Shown here piece by piece: positions 1-11,401 of a DNA stretch of 64,000 bases (its first letter is position 1; each line of letters begins with the position of its first letter). Source of the DNA: Capra hircus (Eukaryota; Chordata; Mammalia; Artiodactyla; Bovidae). The position numbers were made by a program, and so were the translations under genes. The stretch covers positions 140,135,089-140,199,088 of the forward strand of contig NC_030808.1 of the NCBI RefSeq assembly GCF_001704415.2, written 5' to 3'. The notes below the pieces were generated by a model. The model had not been told where the DNA came from. It did no database searches and saw only the letters and a program-made list of their open reading frames with translations.

Positions 1-358
1 TCACAAACTCCAGCAAAGTCTACTGGCACCTATAATGATGATGAGGGGTCCTGGACTTGAAGGCTAATGAGGACATTATGGTCTTTAATAAGCTTGAGTA
101 CTGGATGTTTTCTTGAACATTTTTCAAGGTTATAGCAGTTATAGTTTTAAGTGCTCAGAAAAATGACTAATAAAATATTTTAGAAAATAATATGATTTTT
201 TTTCAGGCATTTCTATATTCATAATATTAACTGCAACATCATCAACAGGGTTACAAAGTACTGAATCACCTGGTAAGCATTGTGCCAAGTAACACAAGTT
301 CATAGTTGTCTAATTTAGTTCCCTAAGGCTCTCAGTTCTTTCAGATTGTTATAACAAA
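1..358. other. Unassigned AT-rich sequence
   Basis: I recognise no gene or repeat here. It ends in an A-rich run just before the BovB fragment. Confidence 0.5.
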
Positions 359-375
359 GCAAAAAAAAAAAAAAA

Positions 376-1165
376 TCACACATGCAGATGATACCACTCT
401 AATGGCAGAAAATGACAAGGAACTAAAGACCTTCTTGACGAGGGTGAAAGAGGACAGTGACAAAGCTGGCTTGAAACTCAACTTTCAAAAATTAAGATCA
501 CAGCATCCAGGCCCATCATTTCATGGCAAATACAAGGGGGAAAAGTGGAAACAATGACAGATTTTATTTTCTTGGGCTCCAAAATCACTGTGAATAGGGA
601 CTGCAGCCACGAAACTCAAAGACGCTTGCTCCTTGGAAGAAAAGCTATTGCAAACCTAGACAGCATATTAAAAAGCAGAGACATCACTTTGACAACAAAG
701 GTCCATATAGTCAAAGCCATGGATTTTCTAGTACTCACGTATGGGCATGTGAGAGTTGAACCACAAACAAGGCTGAGTGCCAAAGAATTAATGCTTTCAA
801 ACTGTGGTGCTGGAGAAGACTCTTGGGAGTCCCTTGGACAGCAAGGAGATAAAACTAGTCAGTGCTAAAGGAAACCAACTCTGAATATTCATTGGAAGGA
901 CTGATGCTAACGCTGAAGCTCCAACACTTTGGCTACTTGATTTGAAGAGCTAACTCATTGGAAAAAGCTCTGATGCTGGGAAAGATTGAGGGCAGGAGAA
1001 TAAGGGGGCCACAGAAGATGAGATGGTTGGATGGCATCACCAACTCAATGGACAAGAATTTGAGCAAACTGTGGGAAATAATGGAGGACAGAAGGGCCTG
1101 CTGTGCTGCAGTCCATGGGGTGGCTAAATGTCAGATAGGACTGAGTGATCGAACAACAAAACAAC
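376..1165 (+). mobile_element. BovB LINE, 3' fragment
   Basis: The sequence starts in the reverse transcriptase YADD region (cagatgataccactctaatg) and runs to the BovB 3' end followed by an (AAC)-rich tail. It matches the longer BovB copy at 16427-18992 in order and spacing. Two open stretches (545-868 and 958-1233) keep BovB C-terminal residues but are separated by frameshifts, so this is a dead copy. A possible TSD, ataacaaa, lies at 351-358 and 1171-1178, although an A-run sits unusually at the 5' side. Confidence 0.85.
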
Positions 1166-1334
1166 ACAAAATAACAAAAATATCATACACTGAGTGCCTT
1201 GTGAACAACATTAATTATTTCTCATGGTTCTAGGGGTAGATAGCCAAGATCAAGGCACATATAGATTTGGTGCCTGGTGAAAGTCTGACCCTTGATTCAC
1301 ATTCAGCTTGCTGAGTCTACATGTGGAGGTAGGG

Positions 1335-1512
1335 GCAGGGAGCTCCCTGGGGTCTCTTTTATAAGGGCACTGATCCCATTTGTGAGAGCTCCATCCTCGT
1401 GACCTTATCACCCCCCAAAGGCCCTGCCTCCCAATATCATCACATTGGGCATCGGGTTTCAACATATGGATTGTGGGGAGAAGGTGGCAAAACCTTCAGT
1501 CTACAGTACCAT
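1335..1512 (-). mobile_element. MaLR (MLT1-like) LTR fragment
   Basis: The order of motifs (ttataagggcactgatccca, then gtgaccttatcac, then caacatatgg near the end) matches the antisense strand of MLT1-type LTRs. The copy is old and truncated. The subfamily is not assignable by eye. Confidence 0.6.
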
Positions 1513-2147
1513 ACAAACAAAAGTGAAAAAGCTCTGAGATGGACTTCACTTTCTCATGCAATTTCCTCTCATCTCAGACTTCTATCTGATGCTTTTCCTG
1601 TCTCCGTGAGCACAAGTTTACGACATATCACTTGACAGCTATCTCACTGAGGATTCACTTCAAGGGATTCATCTCTTCCATAAACAAATGCTACTGCTAA
1701 ACACTTTCACTGGCAAAATGTTCTGAAAATGCACATGACTAGCAAAATGGAAAGGATTTAGACATCAAATTTAGCATAATCTTTCAGATTTTCTGGTTGA
1801 AGACCTGTTAAATCAAAGATTTTAGAGGAAGTCAATGACAATGGATGAAAATTTTCAAATGAGTTGCTAGGACAGGGACTCTCGACTACTTAGGGACACT
1901 TGTGCGCTCACGTGGCCTCTTGAGGACTGGAGACAGGAGGTTGAGCACAAGGCTGAGAGTGTTTCCTGGGAAACAGAGTGCTTCTTCAATTTGGCACAGG
2001 TCCTTTCAGACAGTGTGGATTTTCCATACGTCTGTTGTGTGTCTAGACATCTGCTCCATGAATTGTACTTCATTTAAACCAACATTTAGATATCCTCTTT
2101 AGAAAGTCCTACTGTTCCTTAAACTCCATTCAACAAATAGGGTCCCT
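1513..2147. other. Unassigned sequence
   Basis: No recognised gene or repeat. The short open frames on both strands here carry no motif and overlap each other. Confidence 0.5.
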
Positions 2148-2160
2148 TATGCAGGCTCTG

Positions 2161-2355
2161 GGCTTCCCAGGTGGTGCTAGTGGTAAGGAATCTGCCAAGG
2201 CAGGAAACTCAGGAAACAACGTTTTGATCCCTGGGTCAAGAAGGTTCCCCGAAGAAGGAAATGGCAACCCAATCCAGTACTCTTGCCATGGAAATTTCCA
2301 TAAGCCTGGTGGGCTACAGTCTATGAAGTTGCAAAGCGTCAAATGCGACTGAGTG
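2161..2355 (+). mobile_element. Bov-tA SINE
   Basis: A tRNA-Glu-like head (ggcttcccaggtggtgctag, with a B-box-like gttttgatccc) is followed by the BovA body with the aatggcaaccc and ggctacagtc landmarks. The flanks tatgcaggctctg (2148-2160) and tatgcaccaggttctg (2356-2371) look like a diverged TSD. The surrounding sequence (cattcaacaaat before, gtgccagagattggg after) resembles an ancient mammalian repeat split by this insertion. Confidence 0.88.
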
Positions 2356-2640
2356 TATGCACCAGGTTCTGTGCCAGAGATTGGGAGCAGAAGGATGAAC
2401 AGAGGAAGATGCGGGCTCTCCTTGCCGGAGCTTATCATTTTGTCACGGTTTAAGAAAGGCTCTTCAGTGTGTTTTCCTGATGAAGTTTCCTTCATGTTAA
2501 TTTCCACTATTATTCAATGAATGGGTCCTCTTTCCTAGAATGACTAATCCTGGTGAGGTCTGCAGGTATACCCAGGACACACAACCACACTGGTTGAATG
2601 GAATGTTATTTTAGCCCTGACTGTAATTTAGATCAAGAGG

Positions 2641-2918
2641 CTGCTGCTGCTGCTGCTAAGTCACTTCAGTTGTGACCGATTCTGTGCGATCCCATAGACG
2701 GCTGCCCACCAGGCTCCTCCATCCCTGGGACTCTCCAGGCAAGAACACTGGAGTGGGTTGCCATTTCCTTCTCTAATGCATGAAAGTGAAAGGTGAAAGT
2801 GGAGTTGCTCAGTCGTGTCCGAGTCTTAGCCACCCCATGGACTGTAGCCTACCAGGCTCCTCCATCCATGGGATTTTCCAGGCAAGAGTACTGGAGTGGG
2901 GTGCCACTGCCTTCTCTA
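2641..2918 (-). mobile_element. Bov-A2 SINE with TSD
   Basis: On the plus strand it begins with the antisense (CTG)n tail and holds two BovA monomers joined by aatgcatgaaagtgaaa. An exact 11-bp TSD, agatcaagagg, lies at 2630-2640 and 2919-2929, which fixes the element ends. Confidence 0.95.
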
Positions 2919-3012
2919 AGATCAAGAGGAGCCTGGAAAAAACCTTCCGAGTTGTAGGAGACAAGTGCCTGTACGTGACACGTGGGAAACAGAACAAAAT
3001 CTTCACTGCCTT

Positions 3013-3128
3013 GGGACTTCCCTGGCAGTCCAGCATTTAAGGCTTTGAGCTTCCACTGCTGGCGGCACAGGTTTGATCCCTGGTCCAGGAACTAAGATTC
3101 CCACCATGCCTCACTGTGCGGCCCCCCC
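3013..3128 (+). mobile_element. CHR-type tRNA-derived SINE with TSD
   Basis: The head gggacttccctggcagtcca and the tail aggaactaagattcccacc identify the CHR (Bov-tA-unrelated 3' half) SINE group of cetartiodactyls. An exact 17-bp TSD, aaaatcttcactgcctt, flanks it at 2996-3012 and 3129-3145. Confidence 0.92.
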
Positions 3129-3181
3129 AAAATCTTCACTGCCTTTGAAACATTGTTTGTATTTATATATTAGGTTACTGG

Positions 3182-3290
3182 CCTTCCCAGGTGGCTCAAG
3201 TGGTAAAGAACCTGCCTGCCATTGCAGGAGACACAAGGAGATATGGGCTTGATCCCGGGTAGGGAAGATCCCCTGGAGGAGGAATTATAA
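3182..3290 (+). mobile_element. Bov-tA SINE, 3'-truncated
   Basis: The tRNA-like head and the start of the BovA body (gaagatcccctggaggagga) are present. The remaining BovA body is missing. Confidence 0.8.
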
Positions 3291-3389
3291 TCACTGGTGC
3301 AGCCTTGAGCTATGACTTAGCCATCTTTGTTCAAAATGGTCCCCAGTAAATTAGTCCTGTCTGTGTCAGCACTCTTTCGTGTTATGACT

Positions 3390-3800
3390 CTGCCTCGAAT
3401 CCGAGATTCAAGCGGTAGGGACTATGATTCCACCCCATAAGTTTGGATGACCCTGTGACTTGTTTGGCCAACCAAATGACACATAGGTGATGTTGTGGGA
3501 GTTTATGAGAGCTCTTATGGCCTTCATCTGGCTCAGGTAGAATCCAGCAGCCACAGGAAGGTGTCTCAGCCACCCTAATGGAAAGAGGCCATACAGGGGG
3601 TGATTCTGGAGCATGAAACATTCTGTATAAACACAAAGGTCATAGGGAGAATGAGAAAGGCCCCACATATCAGCAAGCCTGGCCAGCTGGGTTGTCCTTT
3701 CTGAGGCTCTAAACAGGTGGGAAGATCAGCTTTGATGCTACAGCTGGAGTCCAGCTAGAAACACGTGGAGCAGGGCCGAGTTGCCCTCCCTACCCCTGCT
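3390..3800 (+). mobile_element. Possible ancient LTR remnant
   Basis: The stretch gatgaccctgtgacttg followed by tttggccaaccaaatgacac resembles an old mammalian LTR type. The similarity is patchy and I cannot name a subfamily. Confidence 0.35.
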
Positions 3801-3879
3801 AACCTGTCCCAAAGAAATGTGAGATAGGAAACGATGTTTATCTCAGGTACTAAGTTTCAGGGTCATTTCCTAAGCTTCA

Positions 3880-4096
3880 GCTTTCCAGGTGGCACAATGG
3901 TAAAGAATCCACCTGCCAATGAGGGAGACTCAGGGGATGTGGGTTCAATCCCTGGGTTGGGAAGATCCCTGGAGGAGGAAAGAGCAACCCACTCCAGTAT
4001 TTTTGCCTGGAAAATTCCACGGACAGAGGAGCCTGGCAGGCTGCAGTCCATGGGGTCGCAGAGCCAAGCACAACTGAGCAACTGAGAACTCAGCAC
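3880..4096 (+). mobile_element. Bov-tA SINE
   Basis: Head (ctttccaggtggcacaatgg) and body run through to caactgagcaactgag. The imperfect flanks ttcctaagcttc and attctaagcatc may be a decayed TSD. Confidence 0.88.
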
Positions 4097-5299
4097 ATTC
4101 TAAGCATCTATTAATAACTGACTCGACCTTTCTATCTACGAAAGGTCCACATGGACCACATGAAGGTGCCACAGTATCTTTCAAGGATCCCATTAAAGGA
4201 GCCCTGTTCTTTACAAGACTCTCTGGCTGCTTGATGGCTTTGTGCCCAATGAGTTGTTAAGAACAACAATGATACCAGAAAACACTGGTCCACCTTTGTC
4301 TGGGACGCAGGGCAGTCTGTGGCCTGTAACATTCAATTGCCTGACATGAGAATAAACGATAAAAAATAAAGAAATGTTAATAAAGAATATATTAAATAAG
4401 AGAAATAATAAAAGACTCAGCTAGCACTGGCAATTTTCATCAGTGGTGTGAGTGGTGAGAAAGAAAGGGTATTAAGTTTGAAGGTATATGATAGGCTAAG
4501 TGGACAGGAAACTTAGAAGGATTCAAGTCAGAGTTAAAAACAATTAAAACAATGTGAACTGTGTGCTTTCAGGGACTATATTAATAATGACCAAAATCTA
4601 CGTACTACTATCATGAAGGAAAATGCTGGTTATGGGATATTTGGCAGAAAAAGCCCTAAGTCTCAGAGTGAAAGATGATAAGAGGCCACCTCTGAGTATA
4701 AGGCTCAGTTTTGGGGACCCATGTAATGAGCAACAGCGATGAACTGAAAATTAAATATCTTCTAGTTTTGACATAACATTCTTAAACTGGAGCTAGTTCT
4801 TCTGGAAGGTGTCTTTTGTCCTAGGGTTTAAGAAGATGAGTATGCAGTAGGCTTTGTTTCTGCACATCAGCTTGCTCTGCATTTCCCTCCTTGAGCCTAT
4901 TTATTCATCCAGGAGAATGTGTACAGGGTCTCTCCCTGGGACACAGCAGAATGACGGCGCGTCGAGGTGTTCACTTATGCGTGTAACACAGCATGCCTAG
5001 TGCCCCGCGATGTCAATCATGATTTTAAATGACATGACTAGTGTTCTTAGCTGATGTGGGTTTTCATTAATGAGGCATTTGTTCTCTACCAGAGAGCACT
5101 TTAAAATAGCCCATTTTTGGTGGTTTGTGAGTAGGATTTGAATATTATCATCTGATCTTTCTGAATCGTTAGGTGATTTGCAGTTACATTTTTCTTTGAG
5201 AAACCACTTGGTATTTCTTTAGTAACAGTGTATGGCCCAATATTAATGCTCATGGAGGAAAAAACACGGCAGCATGAAGAGCCATTGAAATGCTTTAGT
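4097..5299. other. Unassigned sequence
   Basis: About 1.2 kb without a recognised gene or repeat. It contains ordinary AT-rich sequence and short chance open frames only. Confidence 0.5.
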
Positions 5300-5312
5300 A
5301 TGGATTTAAATG

Positions 5313-5533
5313 TGTACGTGTGCTCTGTTGCTCAGTTGTGTCTGACTCTGCAACACAGTGGACGGTAGTCTGCCAGGCTCCTCTGTCCATAAGAATTTTC
5401 AGGCAACAATACTGAAGTTGGTTGCCATTTCCTCCTCCAGGGGATCTTCCCAACCCAGCGATCAAACCTGAGTCTAGCGCATTTCCCGCATTGCAGGCAG
5501 ATTCTTTACCACTGAGCCACTAAAGAAGACAGC
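5313..5533 (-). mobile_element. Bov-tA SINE with near-perfect TSD
   Basis: Antisense BovA body, then antisense tRNA head (ctttaccactgagccact). The flanks atggatttaaatg (5300-5312) and atggacttaaatg (5534-5546) differ at one base. Confidence 0.92.
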
Positions 5534-6839
5534 ATGGACTTAAATGCTACTTCCAAATGTCCATTCATATAAACAATTCTATGGAAAATACTGTTGCTAC
5601 TTTTAGCTCCAGGATATTGAGAGCTTTAGCATTAAAACTTTTCTTTAGAAAGTGAGCTGAACTTTTAAAATGCTAAATTATATAATAATCACTTTCACAT
5701 TCTGCTGTGATGGAGCAAGAGAGTCCATATTTACCCTTTCAACTTAAATACTTGAGAAATGGACTAGATAAATAAAGGACTGGAAAGTCAGGGAGCATAA
5801 CAGAATGACCCTGAGAGGAAGAAAAAAATGCAGGGATCGCGTGACTTTCCGAGCCTGCTGCCTGGACAGAGGTTCCAGGCCACAAGGCAGGAACTAACAA
5901 CCTGATGGTCTCCCCTCTGCATGAAGAGCACATAAACTTGAGGTGGCCAAGGCATCTAGAATCTACAAGAGGAGGATGCTGTAGTAATGAGTACAACTGC
6001 TTGACAATTATTTTTTTCTGTAACATAGGTGCCTAACATTAACCTGTATCCAATTTGAAGACATCCATCTCAGATACACATATTATCAGCTATACAACTA
6101 GATTAAAAGCCCAGCCACCCCACCCACAAAGTTCCTCTGTAAGGGAGTCCTGAGTGACCTGGACAGTGGACCACTTGAGTGACCTGATGTGTCCAATTCC
6201 CACTCTCATGCTTTAAATTCATCAATAGTGAACCACAAAACTCTAAGCACCCCACTTTAGACCCTAATGAAGGCTAAATCCCAGCTCCATGCTCTCACTC
6301 TCTCTACCTGCAACCTCTCTATGTGGCCCTGGACATGGCATGAACCCCCCCAGAACCCTTGAGTAATAAACTTCGTTTTTATAGAGTTCCCTGATAGTCG
6401 TTGCTGAGGGCGTCTTGCAATCATAATAAGACTCACAAGGAATGGTCCAGCTACAACACTGGCACTGGTCAGGGCAATGCCTCAAGCAACACAGACCAAA
6501 ATGAGTGCCCCAGGCGTCCCCAGCTCAGAGCATCATGATCAATACTCGGAGACCAACACAAAATGAATGAGAAGGCATCAGATTCCCAGTTCTGCAGAGA
6601 GGTTCCCCCTAGTCCACTGTTCACAATTTTGCTGTGACTGTGAGTGAGAAAATGACCCAAGGCTGGGAAAGAACCATGAGATGGAATAAGTGAAAAGGTC
6701 ACTGGAGCTCACATGGATCTGGGAACAGTCTGTGTCTTCACTATCCAGAGGGAACTGACACCTGACCACAGAGGCGAGCAAGCCAACCACCGAAATGCAT
6801 TTGTATCTCCTTAGTAAGAGGGCCAAATCAACTGTCACC
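5534..6839. other. Mostly unassigned; possible LTR trace near 6100-6430
   Basis: A poly(A)-signal-like gagtaataaacttcg near 6360, after pyrimidine-rich sequence, is reminiscent of an LTR R region. From about 6430 to 6839 the sequence may be a degenerate L1 5' UTR leading into the next element. Neither call is firm. Confidence 0.3.
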
Positions 6840-8409
6840 TGTAATTATGTAGACCAGGGCTTAATAAAAGCATAGTAATGCCAAGTAACTCAATGGCATA
6901 TCAGAAAACAATTTCAATGATATTTAAAGAAAACCAAAGAATCCAGCACTCAACAGCATCAAATTCCTAGTGCCTGGCATCCAATAAAAAAATTACTAAA
7001 CATGTCAAAAGCAGGAATATTAAGAGTCCAAGAAGTGGCTTCCCTGAAGAAATTCACAGCTAAAGACATTAAAATGATTATAAATGCATTCTATTTGTTC
7101 AAAAAGGTAGAAGAAAAAACAAGGAGAGAAATAAACTATATCATATACATGGAACTGAAACTTAATGGGATGAGAAACAGAATATCTGAAATGAAAAATT
7201 ATCACTAGATGGGAATTAATAGCACATTGGACAATGCAGGATAACCCATCAGTGAACTTGAAACTATAGTAAGACTCTTCAAACTTGCATACATATGGAG
7301 AGAAAAAGTGAAAAAAAGCATTAATGGTCTGTGGGACAACATTGACACTACAGAATATATGTGATTAGAGACCCAGACAGGGAAGAGCAGAGATAAAGCA
7401 GGAAAATAATTTGAAGAAAGAATACTTGAAGGCAATATTAAAATAAACAATTCAAGTTTTCATGAGGTGATGAAATCGTAGATCTAAGTTCAATGAATCT
7501 TAAGGACGCGTGAAGAAAATAACACCAAGACACACCGGTTACTTAAATGCTGAAATCCAGCAATAAAAAATATTTAAAAGAGCCAGAGTGAACATAATAT
7601 AGGAAGGAATATGAAAGTGACAATGGATTTTCTATACAAGCCACGGACAATTGAGTAACATCTGTAAAGTTCTGAAAGAAAAATGTCAATATAGAATTTT
7701 CTACACAGTGAACGAATTCCCAGAAAAGAGGATGAAATAGACAAGCGAATACAATGCATGCAGATTGGAAAGCAAGAAGCAAAGCTATATGCATAGGCAA
7801 CATGACTGTCTCCCTAAAAAAAAAATAAAATTCAAGTAACTTACAGGAGGAGACATCAGAACCAAAAAAAAAAAGAGAGAGTTTAACAAGCTTACAAAAC
7901 TAATGTACCAAAAAATTGTATTTCTATATATACTACCAACAATTACAAGTTGAAATGTGAAAACAAGACCACTTAGAACAAATGATAGGACACATTTAAG
8001 CAAAATATTTTAAATACACAAGACCTATACAAGAAATATCTGTAAAATATATATGAGAGAAATGAAAGTAGACTAAAATAAATGGAGGATTTAATCATTA
8101 TCATGGGTTAGAGGATTCAATATTTTAGATGTTAATTCTTCCTTTATTCTTAAAATTAACACAATTCTAATCATAGTCCCAGAAGACTGGTGACAAACTA
8201 ATTTTAAAACATGCAAAGAAATTCAAAAGATGGAGATCCCCTGAAACAAATTTTAATAAGAACAAAGTTGCAGGATATAGACTAATTATAGAGTTTGTGA
8301 TCAAGATAATATATTCTCAGTGTAAAAAAAAAGAAAATACAGGTCAGTGGAACTAGAGTCCCAAACAAATGACATACACGATCAATTGACTTTTACCAGT
8401 GTACCTAGG

Positions 8410-8615
8410 GGGCTTCCCTGGTAGCCCAGATGTTAAAGAATCCACCTCCAATGCAGGAGACAGGGGTTCAATCCCTGGGTGTGGAAGATTCCCTGGAGAA
8501 GGAAATGGCAACCCACTCCAGTATTCTTGCCTGGAGAATCTCAAGGACAAAGAAGCCTGGAGGGCTACAGTCCAGAGGTCGCAAAGAATTGTATACAACA
8601 GAATAACTAAGTACA
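8410..8615 (+). mobile_element. Bov-tA SINE inside old L1
   Basis: The complete head and body run from gggcttccctggtagcccag. The flanks agtgtacctagg (8398-8409) and agtatacctagg (8616-8627) form a 12-bp TSD with one mismatch. L1 homology resumes on both sides, so the SINE is the younger element. Confidence 0.93.
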
Positions 8616-9067
8616 AGTATACCTAGGAAATTTAATGGGAAAGAAAAAAAAATTAAGAAAATAGTGCGGAAAGATGTGACTATCCATATGCAGGATAACT
8701 GAGATATACAGATGCCAAAACTTGGCCTTCTCTATGACCTCAGACCATACAGAGAATTTAATGCAGACCTAAATGGAAGGTTGAAACTAAGAAACTTCTG
8801 GAAGAGAACACCGAAGATAATTACAGCAACTTAGGTGAAGATATTTTATTAAGAATGGGAAATAATCTATAAAATTTAAAAAAATGGTAAAACAAATTTA
8901 ATCACAATTAAATACCTCTTCTCTTCCAAAATCACTATTAAATACAAAAAGTTAATTGTACCTTAAGAGAAATATATACAAAGCATGTTTCTGGTAAAGG
9001 TTGATATCTAGAATATATAAAGAACTATTAGAACCAGTAGTAAGAAGACAAATATCTTTCCCAATGG

Positions 9068-9070
9068 AAA

Positions 9071-9101
<31 letters not shown>
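9068..9101. repeat. A-run followed by (AT)n microsatellite
   Basis: A run of A residues passes directly into alternating AT. It borders the CHR-type SINE and probably grew at that insertion edge. Confidence 0.85.
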
Positions 9102-9219
9102 TGTGTTTTTTGGCCATGCCGCATAGCCTGTGGAATCTTACTTCCCTGATCAGGGATTGAATTTACACTTCCCTGCAGTGAAAGAGTAGTCTTAATTGCT
9201 GGACCACCATGGAAGTTCC
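9100..9219 (-). mobile_element. CHR-type SINE inside old L1
   Basis: The antisense order ggccatgccgcatagcctgt, ccctgatcagggattgaa, ccaccatggaagttcc is the reverse of the CHR consensus layout. The L1 match continues after it (acttcatcaaagaagatag). Confidence 0.82.
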
Positions 9220-9770
9220 TATCCAAAATACCTAAAAAGATACTTCATCAAAGAAGATAGATGAATGGCCAGTAGTATACTAAAGGGTAATTCGTGTTAT
9301 TATCAGGAACTACAAATGAAATCATAATTAGATATACTACATACTTCTGGAATAGCAAAAATTAAAATGCATTGGCGAGGAGGTGAGATATCCAGAACTC
9401 TTGTGGGGATGCAAAATTTTCATACTTTTTGCACTCCGAGGTATCTAGCCCATCCTTTTCTATATCTTTTTATTTAATGCCTGTCTTGACATACTATATG
9501 TGTTTCACACTCAACAGTGGGTTGCAACCTGCAGTTTGAAATGTACTGGCCCAGTTAGCAACATAAGCATGTCTTGAAAATCAGAGATTATCATCCTCAT
9601 AGGGCAGAGAAGATCTTGAAGAAGTTGTGCACTTGCCAACAGAAACCCGCCTAAGGTTCCAAAGTGTTCTGATAAAGCACTGGAAAATCACCAGGCCTAA
9701 CAGCTAAAGAGATTTGTTGAGATGAGACAAAAGAAGGAAGAGATATTTAATGGTTCTAGCTTTATTCAGC

Positions 9771-10041
9771 TGGAGAAGGCAATGGCACCCCATTCCAGTA
9801 CTCTTGCCTGGAAAATGCCATGGACGGAGGAGCCTGGTAGGCTGCAGTCCATGGGGTCGCTGAGTCACACATGACTGAGCGACTTCCCTTTCACTTTTCA
9901 CTTTCATGCATTGGAGAAGGAAATGGCAACCTACTCCAGTGTTCTTGCCTGGAGAATCCCAGGGACGGGGGAACCTGGTGGGCTGCCATCTATGGGGTCG
10001 CACAGAGTCAGACATGACTGACGCGACTTAGCAGCAGCAGC
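9771..10041 (+). mobile_element. Bov-A2 SINE with TSD
   Basis: Two BovA monomers are joined by ttcatgcattggagaagg and end in an (AGC)n tail. An exact 13-bp TSD, agctttattcagc, lies at 9758-9770 and 10042-10054. Confidence 0.95.
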
Positions 10042-10054
10042 AGCTTTATTCAGC

Positions 10055-10575
10055 GCATAGCTATTCATGAGTATCTGAGTGGATATTTTCTTACCCTTAA
10101 TAAAAATATCTCCACAGTTACAGACTAGCAGGATTTGTGTTATATACCTGATACTGTTTCCAGAATCGAGTCAACAGACACAAGGCAATAGTCAGGCAAA
10201 GGAAAGAACTATTCAGGAGAAAAGGAATCACCTACAATCTGATCTGGACGTGTTATGCATGTGTTTAGACACTCAACGAAACTTATTAATATTAATACTA
10301 AACATTATCATCAGAAATAATTTTAACCAAAGGCTTTGCATTTATAATTTAAGGAAGTAGACATGATTTTATAATAGTTATTATAAAAGAGAAAAGATAA
10401 GTGGATTTTTAACTCAAAATCAAGTGCAAAATAGCAGTGTAACATGCCTGAATATAAAAGGTATTGTCATCTATGGTCTCCTTAACAGAACTCTGCAAGA
10501 AGTGGCAGCATCACAGTTAGACTGTTGATGCTGCAAATGTGGTTCGTAAAATAAGTTTCATGAGGAGGAAATGAA
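10055..10575. other. Unassigned sequence
   Basis: A 93-codon open frame at 10079-10360 has no recognisable domain and low-complexity AT-rich codons. I treat it as chance. Confidence 0.45.
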
Positions 10576-10583
10576 TAAATGCT

Positions 10584-10688
10584 GTGTTCAGTCACTTCAG
10601 TCATGTCCGACTCTTTGCAACCCCATAGACTGTAGCCCATCAGGCTCCTCTGTCCATAGGCTTCTCCAGGCAAGAATACTGGAGTGGG
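10584..10688 (-). mobile_element. BovA monomer (truncated Bov-tA or Bov-A2)
   Basis: Only the BovA 3' body is present, in antisense. The short flanks taaatgct at 10576-10583 and 10689-10696 are consistent with a TSD after a 5'-truncated insertion. Confidence 0.85.
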
Positions 10689-10696
10689 TAAATGCT

Positions 10697-11178
10697 AGAG
10701 AAATGAAAGAATGTCCCAGGATTGGATGGTCACAGTGTAGGATGCTGGGGAGACAGACCAGAGGTTGCAAAGAGCTCAGTTTAGTGGGGTGTTCCTACTG
10801 AGAGGCTGTGATGACCACCAGAACAGAGGTGCAGAGTCCCGAAAGGACTAAGGGAACTGGCTCAGGCCTGGACAGGGAGTACTCCAGAACCCAGCGGAAG
10901 AGATGAGCTCTGATTTGCACACATCCCACATCCCTGTGGTTGCAAATAAATCTCCACAGGGCACCCTTCACAGATGCTCCCTTGTGAACAGGTGACACGC
11001 ACTTGGGGGGTCTGCTCACACTCTCAAAGCCACGTCCTCTCTCTATTCTCACCCCAGCACAACTCCTATTCACACCTCCACCCATCCCCACCTCCAGAAG
11101 AGCACAGCCATGCCACAAAGCCGTGTCACTTTCCTCACAGCTTTACAGAGGTATAACTGACAAAATTATGTGTGTGCA
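10697..11178. other. Unassigned sequence
   Basis: Moderately GC-rich. Overlapping frames on both strands (minus 10795-11118, plus 10974-11242) show no domain and no splice or start context that I can defend. Confidence 0.45.
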
Positions 11179-11189
11179 CATACACATTT

Positions 11190-11401
11190 GGGCTTCCCTG
11201 GTGGCTCAAGAATCTGCCTGTGGTGTGGGAGACCTGGGTTAGATCCGCAGGTTGGGAAGATCCTCAGGAGGAAGGCATGGCAATGTACTCCAGGATTCTT
11301 GCCTGGTGAGCCCCCATGGACAGAGGAGCCTGGTGGCTACAGTCAAAGCATTCACAAAGGGCTGGACATGACTGAGTGACTAAGCCCACAGCACAGGACT
11401 G
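11190..11401 (+). mobile_element. Bov-tA SINE with internal deletions
   Basis: The head lacks part of the D-arm region (gtggctcaagaatctgcc), and the body has small gaps. The flanks catacacattt (11179-11189) and catatatacattt (11402-11414) may be the TSD. Confidence 0.85.

Larger units (their letters stand above)
6840..9430 (+). mobile_element. Ancient L1 (L1M-type), interrupted
   Basis: The segment 6950-8060 follows the 5' UTR and ORF1 region of old mammalian L1, with landmarks ctggcatccaataaaaaaat, ttcaaaaaggtagaagaaaa and acaccaagacacacc. The segment 8090-9430 follows the distal ORF2 region (gaacaaagttgcaggat, then atatctagaatatataaaga, then attggcgaggaggtgag). The middle of ORF2 is missing. 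Stops and frameshifts are everywhere, so it is non-coding. Two SINEs sit inside it at 8410-8615 and about 9100-9219. Confidence 0.72.

Noticed and set aside
545..1233. BovB frames as an active retrotransposon gene
   Set aside because: They lack endonuclease and most of reverse transcriptase, and are separated by frameshifts.
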